From: Flaccisagitta enflata
Lineage: Eukaryota; Chaetognatha; Sagittoidea; Aphragmophora
Direction: 5' to 3'
Assembly: GCA_965153355.1 (NCBI GenBank)
Contig: OZ231126.1
Span: 18,910,001-18,974,000, forward strand
DNA length: 64,000 bases
The notes under the pieces were generated by a model. The model searched no databases, was not told where the DNA came from, and saw only the letters and a program-made list of their open reading frames with translations. The translations under genes were made by a program, and so were the position numbers. Below are positions 56,014 to 64,000 of the stretch, one piece after another (position 1 is the first letter of the stretch; each line of letters starts with the position of its first letter).

Positions 56014-57931
56014 GTAAAGACTCGTTGATAAAGTCACCTCTGATAGAGCTCCATACCTTTATATTGAAATTCATCCAAGCGGTAATTCTGTCACTTTTTC
56101 TCACTTGCGCAGCAAACAAACCCTTCTCTGAATAATGTTTACCACCCATGATGTGGATAGCAATAAATGTTTCAAAATTAAAATTCGTCTCATTCCACTC
56201 CGACTATTTGGTCAAACAAAACGTTAGACATATGTCAAATTCGTGTGATCTCATTCTTAATTTCAAAGAGGTGGGTGGGTGAAGTGCAAATGCCGGAAGA
56301 AGACCAACCATACCCTGGGCAGGACCCCTCAATTCATAAGTTGCCCTGATTGGTGGGTCCTGCTCCCCGCTGAAGGTCTTTAGGTGGATGCAATGTAAAA
56401 GTGGGTACAATACTTATTACAGACTGTTTCTCACTTTGCTTTACCAACCAAACATTCGCTGGTCCATCCGTCCTTTAGTTAAGTCATGATGAACGGAAAT
56501 GTTAGTCAAGTAATAGTTAGAGATAGAGATAGGATAGGACTTATGGACCTTGTCGTCTTGAAACAAACTTTTTTCTTACGTGTCATTGCCAAGGGATGTC
56601 GGCATTGATGGAAATCCGCGTGTGCAAATTGTTTTTGTGAATGGACTGAAATGCGGCTGTCTTCGCTTTTTCTCCGTCGAGACAGAAGCCTGGATGCTGT
56701 CGTAACTCCCACGCGGTGTCACGTGACGTCGTCGCGTCGAGAAGGATTGTCGTAGATGAACAGTGAAATACACAGGTTTTAGACCGGACGCAGATGAATG
56801 TAGGAAGAGGGCATCGGCCCTAGATCTAGAGATCCGTGCGCGATCCTTGGACGATTGACCCCAAATTGCTTGGGGATAGAAGAATAAGGCCCTTTGCAAA
56901 CAGGATATTGGCGTATGGATGAGGGCCGCGTATGAAAGATGGAACATATTCGCTACTGGTTCTCGTCTAAGTGGTGGATGAATGGTCAACTTTTCAATTG
57001 TGTGGGTTGCCTTTGACTTACAGAACTGTTTTATCGGCGGTCGGCCTCTGGCTATTCACCCCTGTTCAACCGCTGACAGTAGCCACTTTATCGTTAAAGC
57101 CAATCTCTAATTTTTTTCGTATTTTTCCCCAAATTTGATCCGGATCAAAAAGAAGTCTCAATATACAATTTTTTTTTAAATTTTTTTGGCTAAAGTCAGT
57201 AACCCTGACAGGTGAGAACTGCGCTACTATCCGACCGCCATGACAAACAAATGGACTTATATTTTTCAACAACATGCGTTGACGTGCTGACATTCGACGT
57301 TACTGTGTGCCATACCTTAATGTAATTTGTGTGGGATTGAGAAATACTGACCGATACTTTTCCTCCCCTTGCCACCAAAGATGCGTCCTCGCGTCTTGAA
57401 ACTTTTTTTTTTGTTTTGTTTATGGAAGAAATCGAATTTGTGTTCTTCGTTCGACGACGACACATAGTGAGGTTGTCGTTTCAGGTGGGGATTGAACTGG
57501 CGTGGTAGTAATGTAGTATAGTAGCCCGTTGGCAGCAACAATTTGTGTGATCGCTTTCTGGTCATTACTGTCGATGTGGATTTGTAACTTGATACTTTGT
57601 TTCGTTTTGTGCCATAAATTTACTGCTTAACTTTTTGCCCATTTATCTCAAATGTGCGTGTAAAATCCCGCTTGATATCTCGGCACCAATGCCGATTGAA
57701 CGATGATTATAACTGGATTGTACTCGTTCATACTGGAAGTCAATATTTACACTTTTACCGAATATACCTCTATTGGATCGCTATGTTTTCCGCCCGTACT
57801 TTCGCGTTAGTCGAACTACAGTGGGTCCCATATATTTTTTCTTTTAGACTCTAAAACTGATGTTGAAATTTAAATTAAAACGTAATTTACAAACGATCGC
57901 TTTCTATTTACAGAACCACAGTAGTGGAATT

Positions 57932-57937
<6 letters not shown>

Positions 57938-57970
<33 letters not shown>
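57938..57970. repeat. Short (GA)n just 3' of the gag ORF
   Basis: About 16 GA units directly abut the gag stop codon. Confidence 0.95.
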
Positions 57971-57972
<2 letters not shown>

Positions 57973-58939
57973 AACAACGCGGCAAAGCTGAGGCTGCATA
58001 CGACTGTCGATGTACTGCCGCGGTTGCATCCTTTAAGGACGTGTTCGAGTCGGAGTTGGTATTGGCCTTGGCAATGATGAGAGACTCGATATGCTGAAAA
58101 CCGGCCTTCATGTCGCTGTGAAGTCGTGTAACACGGTCGTCGAGAAGAGCTTGACCAATTTGTAATTCTTCGATGTCGCGACGATTGGCTTCAATTTCGG
58201 GATCGATGTCATAGAAAGCGAGCGAGGACGACGCAGCAATCGGCGCCGTGGAGGCGGCAGCAGCGGCGAGATGAGGTTCTCCATTGGTGACTAACTGTCT
58301 TCCTTTTTCTTCAAATTCAGACGCTTCGAAGTCGACCGCAAATTGGAAGGCTTCGTCGATGTTAATTTTATCGCGTTTGCAGTGGCGACGAAGCTTCTTT
58401 TGTAATTTGACGTTCTCTAAACCTCCGATGAAGCGTTCCACGAGTTGACGCTGATATTCGGTGCTGACATCTTTTAGTTTGGGTTGATAGCGATTGACGC
58501 GTCGTTCAAGCTCGCTTTTGTAAGCTATGAGCGTACGGTTTTCCCTTTTAAAGCTACTGGGGTTAGAAAGGAAGAGCTGCTTTTCTTCCTCGTTTACAAA
58601 AAGCTTCGCTAACTCTTCCTCGAGGTCGTCCCAGTCATCCTTGATATCGTCGCTCAAACTCTGGTAGGCTGACATCGTCGCTCCTGGCTCAAGTTTGCTG
58701 CCAATGAACTTACAACAGGCCTCATCAAGTTCGTCAGCGTCATCGTCCCCATGAGTCAGACCGTGGGCTGCTCTCACATTCTCCCTGAAGTAGTCTCTAA
58801 ATGTTTCCCACACTTGACCGATGCAAAACGTCTTACAGTATATGGCTCTGACTGTTGGTCTCGGCGGCGTTGACGGCGCTGCCTGTGCGTCTGTCAAAAC
58901 TGTCAGTCGGGCTAAAATGTCTGCGAGACTGTCCGGCAT
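57971..58939 (-). CDS. Retrotransposon Gag-like capsid protein
   Basis: This is an uninterrupted 322-residue ORF. Its middle (about residues 40-215) has the look of a Ty3-type Gag capsid: WETFRDYF, a stretch on multimer-forming helices with LIAYKSELERRVNRYQP, and then QLVERFIGGLENVKLQKKL followed by DEAFQFAVDFEASEF, matching the family pattern of a FxxGL motif, a basic helix and an Ala/Glu-rich helix. An Ala-rich stretch (about 224-240) and a heptad-like C-terminal helix follow. There is no CCHC zinc knuckle and no protease. It lies antisense inside POLR2E intron 1. The assignment is by family resemblance; a domesticated Gag gene is an alternative to a live element. Confidence 0.6.
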
Positions 58940-59814
58940 TTTGAGAAGGAAGAAAAAAAAACTTGATCAATATATTCTGGCGTTAAAATTTTCGATTTTG
59001 AACTTTTACTTTTTGATTTTTGGGACCCAAGCTGCACTTAACGCTGTCGACGAACACGAATAGTAAGAAGGAACGGAAAAACTACTTCGCTGTTGCGACC
59101 CAATATAAGCATAGGTAAAATACTCGTAGTTTAAAATGGCAAATATACACTACTCTGAAGTGTACTGTACAACTTTACAGTGTTGAATAGACTTCAACGC
59201 GAGATGCGATGAGGCTGATGCCAATAAAGAACAGAGAGGAATTTCGGAAATGATGATCGAAGAAGATAAGAATGGATGATTACAGATGATTAGAAATGGT
59301 GATGAAGTATGATTACAGATGAAATAATGATGACGACTTACTGCCCTGTGCTCAGATGTGGAGTAAAATAAATGGACGCTCTCGCCTTTTTACGAACTCG
59401 GAGAATCAACTTTTTCTTCCTCAAGTGGAATCTGAATTCTGACTCGCATATGGATAAATGAAAACAAACGACGCTTCAATGTGACCTTTCTGAGATGAGC
59501 CTACGTCTCGGTGGGCGGTACCTGACACCTATGTGTCTTGCTTCCTAGAGGTTTAAACCGCCCCTATGCATCATAATCTTAGAGCGGGTTTTGGGGCTGC
59601 TTCCCGGACCTAATCCCGACGAAAGCTCCTTTGCTCAGCTTGCGCTGGCCCCACGACTACGGCTGCTCTCACCGCAAAACTGAAACTTAGAAGGTCGATG
59701 AACTAATGGCAGATAAACTGAAGAAAGGTATTCCTTGACTCGGTTGCGGGATTTTGGCCTAGATACGCGCGAAAAAGTGCAGATTGACTTTTTTCCCGGG
59801 CTTGAGGCACCAGG

Positions 59815-60292
59815 TGTAGAACATGAACAAACCACCCAAGAAGGGCAGGGGCATCGGGTCAATGGAGAAAAGCAAAAGACCTACCCCGAATCCAGGAACA
59901 CAGAAGATCTCCAAGAAGGCCTCTGGGCCAAGGCATGCACTGATGACCACAAAAGCGATGGATGGATGGATAACCCACAAAATATATCCCCCAAGGCGAA
60001 AGCTGATATGTCTCTGTAGTATTTACCCCTCAGGGTACAAATGATCCACTTGTTTATGCAGTTCTTATATTCTTATCATTAGGCCCCTTTCGGGCAGTAT
60101 GTATCTCCATCAAATCTGGGCATAAAATGGCACAAAACAGGAGAAAAACCCATGAGATGTTATCACTTTCAGGGCAGAGAGAAGACTGAATATAAACGAA
60201 ACATTTGTAAAAGTAAGCAATAAAATAGGCTTTTGTCAGACTACAGACGTGACTAGAAGCGCCCCCTAGCGGAGCCAAAACGAGGCTAAAAA
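59815..60292 (-). repeat. LTR-like direct repeat, upstream copy
   Basis: This is the 5' copy for the minus-strand element. Directly inside it (59796-59812, minus strand) lies the primer-binding-site candidate TGGTGCCTCAAGCCCGGG. Apparent identity with the other copy implies recent insertion or gene conversion. Confidence 0.7.
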
Positions 60293-60372
60293 TGATACAC
60301 GGTCGAGGCTAAACAAAATAGCAACAGAAAAATGGCGCGGGCGTGGATGCTCATTGGGTCAGGGTTCAACAT

Positions 60373-60690
60373 TTCCCCAGTCTTTCCCCAGTCTTTCCCC
60401 AGTCTTTCCCCAGTCTTTCCCCAGTCTTTCCCCAGTCTTTCCCCAGTCTTTCCCCATTCTATCCCCATTCTATCCCCAGTCTTTCCCCAGTCTTTCCCCA
60501 GTCTTTCCCCAGTCTTTCCCCAGTCTTTCCCCAGTCTTTCCCCAGTCTTTCCCCAGTCTTTCCCCAGTCTTTCCCCAGTCTTTCCCCAGTCTTTCCCCAG
60601 TCTTTCCCCAGTCTTTCCCCAGTCTTTCCCCAGTCTTTCCCCAGTCTTTCCCCAGTCTTTCCCCAGTCTTTCCCCAGTCTTTCCCCAGTT
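60373..60690 (+). repeat. Minisatellite, 11-bp TTTCCCCAGTC units
   Basis: About 29 nearly perfect tandem 11-bp units occupy this stretch, with a few CCCATTCTAT variants near 60455-60475. It lies in POLR2E intron 1, about 80 bp beyond the right LTR-like repeat. Confidence 0.95.
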
Positions 60691-60797
60691 GACAATGACG
60701 CCAAGAAAAGTGTAAGCAGAAATGGTTACTGCTAGATATTTGACCCCCCTCCTATCGATATTTTCACCACGTCTGTACAACTCACGTACATTTACAG

Positions 60798-60917
60798 GCG
60801 CAGTTCGGTGACAAGCCGTCGGAGCGACGCCCGTCTCGGAACGATCTCATCATTTTGGTGGCCCACAATGACGATCCGACGGACCAGATGTTCATCTTTT
60901 TCCCCGAGGAACCAAAG
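60798..60917 (+). CDS. POLR2E: RPB5, exon 2
   Basis: This 120-nt phase-0 exon encodes residues 42-81. It is preceded by a TTTACAG acceptor and followed by a GTATCG donor. It begins [17 protein letters not shown] and ends [12 protein letters not shown]...PEEPK, the conserved middle of RPB5. The intron before it (55279-60797) is 5.5 kb and is largely filled by a Gag-only LTR-like element and minisatellites. The intron after it (60918-62809) holds two nested inverted-repeat elements. Despite these insertions the coding sequence is intact. Confidence 0.97.
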
Positions 60918-61145
60918 GTATCGAGTTCACATCTTAAGCGAGTGGGGCCAACTGAGTGCGCCTTGTGGCTCATCAGTGCAGTCGTCACCCTCGACCGGGT
61001 TAGATGGATGGACACAAGTCTGATGTCGTATAGGGACGGGTGGGTCTGTCAAAACTTAAGTCTTTTTCTCGTAAAACAGAAAAAAGATATTTAGCCCGAT
61101 TTCGACCTGGGGTAGATTGAAATGGGTAACTCATTTTACCTTATA

Positions 61146-62689
61146 CAGTACTTTCCGAGCAAACCCTGCTAAAACTGGAGGATTAATTTTTGTTACTTTA
61201 ATTTCAATTCCCAAGCTTATTTTTTGTATCTAACTTAATTAAAAAATACTTAATTCCTTGAACATATTTGGCTGTGAAAAAAAATAACTCGTGAAATCAA
61301 AGTGCATGAAGACATCAGAATTGAGTGTTCTAACCCAGACCATTGGATTTGGCAGAAAATTTTACCTATCCTAGACTACAAGAACAGCTCAGTCAGACAA
61401 CTATTTAAGATTTTATGGCCATTTAAAGTTTTTAAGGACAATTGTCCTAAATTATTTTGAGACAATTGTCCTTAAAAATTTGAAATGGCTATAAAATCTG
61501 AAATAATTATCTGACTTGAGCTGTTCTTGTAGTCTAAGATAGGTAAAATTTTCTGCCGAATGATGTCTTCATGCACTATGATTTCACGAGTTATTTTTTT
61601 TGACAGCCAAATATATTCAAGGAATTAAGTATCTTTTAATTAAGTTAGATACAAAAAATTTAGTTTGGGAAATGAAATTAAAGTAACAAAAATTAATCCT
61701 CCAGTTTTAGCCGGGTTTGCTCGGAAGGTACCGTCACACGGGGCTAATCGGGACACTTTTTGGAAATACTTCTCTGTATCTTTGGTGTGCCCAGAGTTAC
61801 ATATCTGCAACTTACCCTCTCAGTTACCATTGATGAAGGGCTTTTTGCACACCACTAACCAAAATCCAAAATTAACCCCTTGGGGGAGTTTTAATTACAG
61901 AAAGGTGCTGTCCCTATTAGCCCCGTAGTGGGGCTAATAGGGACAGATATTCTCCTTTAGTTATACATCGCACAAAGGTCACATAATTGATGACTTTTTT
62001 ATGGAATGCTGTTAATTGAGTCTATTTAGGGACAATAGTACCAAAATTGCAATAATAATCATATCGAATTCAGATTTTTCAGTATTTGTTTATTTTGTCC
62101 CTATTAGCCCCAAAAACACAAAAAAAGCGGGGCTAATAGGGACAGAACATATAAATATTGAAAATTTCTAAACCCGGTCTGACTATTAATGTAATTCTGG
62201 TACTATTGTCCTTAAATAGACTCTTTCAACAGTATTGCATGAAAAATTATTGATCATATGACCCTTAGCATAGCTTAACATAGTGTCCCGATTAGCCCCG
62301 TGTTTTTCAAAAAAATTGATTATTTACATAATTTTAGTTTGTAAACAAACTAGTTCTTTCAAAAAATCCTCATGCATGGACCTCAGAGTTACTAACTTCT
62401 TTAAGTTGAAGATACCAAGAGATCACACTGATTATTTCTTCCAGTGATGAGTCAGAGCGGCAATTTTTAGGCTATGTCAATTTTTGATTTTTTCCATATT
62501 GTTTGCATTTCAAGTTTAAAGCGATTTAAAACGGTTATAAAACAACATAGACTGCTGTATGTCACCTTGAATTAACTAAATATTGGACAAATGATGATAG
62601 AAACAAAAAAAAGTTGACCGGGTTTAAATTATCACATTGAGAACCATTTTTTAGATTGCTGTCCCGATTAGCCCCGTGTGACGGTACTG
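61146..62689. mobile_element. Mariner-type MITE (TA target, CAGT ends), interrupted by a foldback
   Basis: Once the inserted foldback (61152-61727) and one GTAC copy are discounted, the two ends are perfect inverted repeats of about 30 bp starting CAGTACCGTCACACGGGG, flanked by TA on both sides. TA duplications and CAGT ends are typical of Tc1/mariner/pogo elements. The core motif GGGGCTAATMGGGACA recurs inside in both orientations (near 61910-61946, 62094-62147 and 62281-62300). No transposase ORF is present, so it is non-autonomous. It lies in POLR2E intron 2. Confidence 0.85.
61152..61727. mobile_element. Foldback element nested in the mariner-type MITE
   Basis: Arms of about 290 bp are inverted repeats of each other around a short centre near 61450 (AATTGTCC...GGACAATT). 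The ends are TTTCCGAGCAAACCC and GGGTTTGCTCGGAAG. GTAC flanks it on both sides (61148-61151 and 61728-61731), and removing the element plus one GTAC restores the perfect mariner-type terminus. The 4-bp duplication is therefore well supported. Confidence 0.88.
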
Positions 62690-62809
62690 TACGTACACCT
62701 CCAATTCATGATAACAAAATTTAAAAAAGAAAGATCAAATTGTAGAACTAGGAAGAAGATAAATAAAAAACGACTTGCGAGACTCATTTCCAATTGACTT
62801 TTTATTTAG

Positions 62810-63199
62810 GTTGGCATTAAAACCATCAAGGCGTATTGTCAGCGTATGCAAGAGGAGAACATCACCCGCGCGATTATCATCGTTCAAAACGGCATGACTC
62901 CATCGGCCAAGCAGTCCCTCACCGACATGCAACCCAAGTATTTGCTCGAACAGTTTCTAGAGGCGGAACTGCTGGTCAACATCACGGAACACGAATTGGT
63001 GCCGGAGCACGTGGTGCTCACCGCCGACGAAAAGACCGAACTGTTGTCCCGCTACAAACTCAAAGATGTTCAACTGCCCAAGATCCAGATGGGTGACCCG
63101 GTAGCGCGTTATTTGGGACTGAAAAGAGGTCAGGTTGTCAAAATCGTTAGACCCAGCGAAACGGCCGGGAGGTACGTCTCGTATCGTCTCGTTTGTTGA
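62810..63199 (+). CDS. POLR2E: RPB5, exon 3 (C-terminal assembly domain)
   Basis: This exon encodes residues 82-210 and the TGA stop, after a TTTATTTAG acceptor. It carries the end of the jaw domain ([21 protein letters not shown]) and the C-terminal assembly domain shared with archaeal Rpo5, recognisable by [31 protein letters not shown] and [15 protein letters not shown]. This domain contacts RPB1 in the enzyme. No AATAAA is obvious in the 328 bp before COMMD4, so the polyadenylation site is unclear. Confidence 0.98.
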   Translation, partial: VGIKTIKAYCQRMQEENITRAIIIVQNGMTPSAKQSLTDMQPKYLLEQFLEAELLVNITEHELVPEHVVLTADEKTELLSRYKLKDVQLPKIQMGDPVARYLGLKRGQVVKIVRPSETAGRYVSYRLVC

Positions 63200-63527
63200 T
63201 TGATAGTTTATGGCTGTGTAGACGTCGATGTTCCAATCTGTTCATTCTTGTTACTGATTTTTCAATATTGTAGTAGTTCGTGAACAGTCTAGCGATGTAT
63301 GTTTTGTTTTGGAAACATACAGGGATGTTTTGTTTTCGAGTTTCGTTCCATTGAGATTCCTCACGTTGCTGTTGATATACAAAGGCTTTTCAGATCTGGA
63401 AGAGCCCTTTCTATTCTCTCAATTTTTTGTTCTTTTTGCCGTGTTTACAAGAAGCTTTGGTCATAGACTTAGTGTATATTCGAGCGAGAAAAAAAGACGA
63501 ACCTAGAAGAAGAAACTAACTGTAACA
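63200..63527 (+). promoter_or_regulatory. POLR2E-COMMD4 intergenic gap
   Basis: This 328-bp AT-rich gap must hold the 3' end of POLR2E and the promoter and leader of COMMD4 if they are separate transcripts. I see no clear AATAAA and no TATA box. The role is inferred from position only. Confidence 0.4.
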
Positions 63528-64000
63528 ATGCGTTTCCGCTTTTGCGGGGACTTGGATTGTCCCGATTGGGTCCTCGCCGAGATTCAGACTCTTTCTAAAT
63601 TGACCTCCGTGAAATTCCGACTTTTGTGTTCGCAAGTGACCAAATCTATCGTCGATACCTCCGCCAGCGCCGACGTCGACTCGTCCTCGTTGGACGTCGC
63701 CAAACTGGAGAAGCTCTGCGCCGACGCCAAATTCGAATGGAACGACGTCAAAGCCGCCGTCGCGGCGCTTCATTTCATCGTCACCAACGCCGCTAAATAC
63801 GGCGTCACTGTCGAGGAACTTTCCGACGAAATTCAGCAGTTGGGCTTGCCAAAAGAGCACGCGACTGGTTTAGGCAAAGTCTACTCCGATCACTCGTCCG
63901 CGGTTCAAAGCCGGCTGAAAGAGAAAAGCCTCAAGCTCAATTCTTTGGAGAAAGTCGACTGGCGAGTGGATTACGTGTTGGGATCGAGCGTCGAACCGGA
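63528..64000 (+). CDS. COMMD4: COMM domain-containing protein 4 (5' part, cut by window end)
   Basis: COMMD4 is one of the ten COMMD subunits of the Commander complex, which works with retromer-like machinery in endosomal recycling of membrane proteins. The first 157 codons are present without an intron. The start [19 protein letters not shown] is the family signature, followed by the helical N-terminal HN domain ([36 protein letters not shown] [12 protein letters not shown]). The C-terminal COMM domain begins about residue 145 at [12 protein letters not shown], with its conserved tryptophan. The ATG has A at -3. It lies 328 bp downstream of POLR2E on the same strand, so it probably uses its own short promoter in that gap. 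The rest of the COMM domain lies outside the window. Confidence 0.96.
   Translation, partial: MRFRFCGDLDCPDWVLAEIQTLSKLTSVKFRLLCSQVTKSIVDTSASADVDSSSLDVAKLEKLCADAKFEWNDVKAAVAALHFIVTNAAKYGVTVEELSDEIQQLGLPKEHATGLGKVYSDHSSAVQSRLKEKSLKLNSLEKVDWRVDYVLGSSVEP

Larger units (their letters stand above)
55536..60292 (-). mobile_element. Gag-only LTR-like retroelement in POLR2E intron 1
   Basis: Two 478-bp direct repeats (55536-56013 and 59815-60292), identical as far as I could compare them, flank a 3.8-kb interior on the minus strand. Read on the minus strand, the upstream repeat ends ...TTCTACA. After two bases comes TGGTGCCTCAAGCCCGGG, which looks like a tRNA primer-binding site: its complement ends in CCA, with the conserved C at tRNA position 61. 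An intact 322-codon gag-like ORF follows. No reverse transcriptase, integrase or protease reading frame is visible, so the element would be non-autonomous, like plant TR-GAG or LARD elements. Against a simple LTR: the repeats start TTTTTAGCC rather than TG, I see no polypurine tract before the downstream repeat, and there is no obvious target duplication. Confidence 0.65.

Noticed and set aside
56576-56989. Minus-strand 137-codon frame inside the LTR-like element as a pol remnant
   Set aside because: No reverse transcriptase, RNase H or integrase motif is visible.
55536-60292. Calling this a complete LTR retrotransposon or endogenous retrovirus
   Set aside because: No pol or env frame, non-canonical repeat start, no target duplication; only a Gag-only, non-autonomous label is supportable.

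Overview
This window is nuclear DNA from an animal, most likely a marine invertebrate. The clearest evidence is three spliced or single-exon genes with animal counterparts: POLR2E (RNA polymerase subunit RPB5), COMMD4, and a type I membrane protein with immunoglobulin domains. There is also a secretin/adhesion-type seven-transmembrane receptor. Introns are GT-AG, intergenic DNA is AT-rich, coding exons are GC-richer, and telomere-like CCCTAA blocks are present. A sponge or other early-branching animal is plausible, but nothing in the window proves the lineage.

Layout. 1-3.1 kb is one giant inverted repeat (foldback element). 3.1-12.3 kb is microsatellite-rich, with the 3' part of an unidentified minus-strand gene at 7.4-8.06 kb and a (GTT)n/telomere-like block at 9.3-10.35 kb. 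12.36-13.75 kb is a hAT-type element with a nested foldback. 14.1-15 kb holds repeats. 16.1-18.4 kb (minus) is the receptor gene. 18.5-44 kb has no convincing gene; it holds dispersed short elements and long CT, CA, GAA, CTTT and GTT tracts. 44.36-46.36 kb (plus) is the three-exon Ig receptor. 46.4-55.1 kb is again repeats, including a 3.7-kb element with terminal inverted repeats. 55.16-63.2 kb (plus) is POLR2E in three exons. Its first intron holds a 4.8-kb LTR-like element that encodes only Gag, and its second holds a mariner-type element with another foldback inside it. COMMD4 starts 328 bp downstream and runs off the window.

The most interesting content is a family of about 20 short (roughly 115-480 bp) elements scattered throughout. 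Read in the orientation AACAAGGCC...CTAAAAA, each ends in a hairpin directly followed by TAA. A motif of about 10 nt near the other end can pair with the hairpin's 3' arm and loop. At least five different motif sequences occur, and in each the two ends have changed together. Three insertions can be compared with an empty copy of the same host repeat inside this window, and all three went into an A-tract with no target duplication. A second family (GGCAGCGGCC ends) inserts the same way. This looks like hairpin-ended, possibly single-strand (HUH/rolling-circle-like) transposition by non-autonomous elements; no transposase is encoded here.
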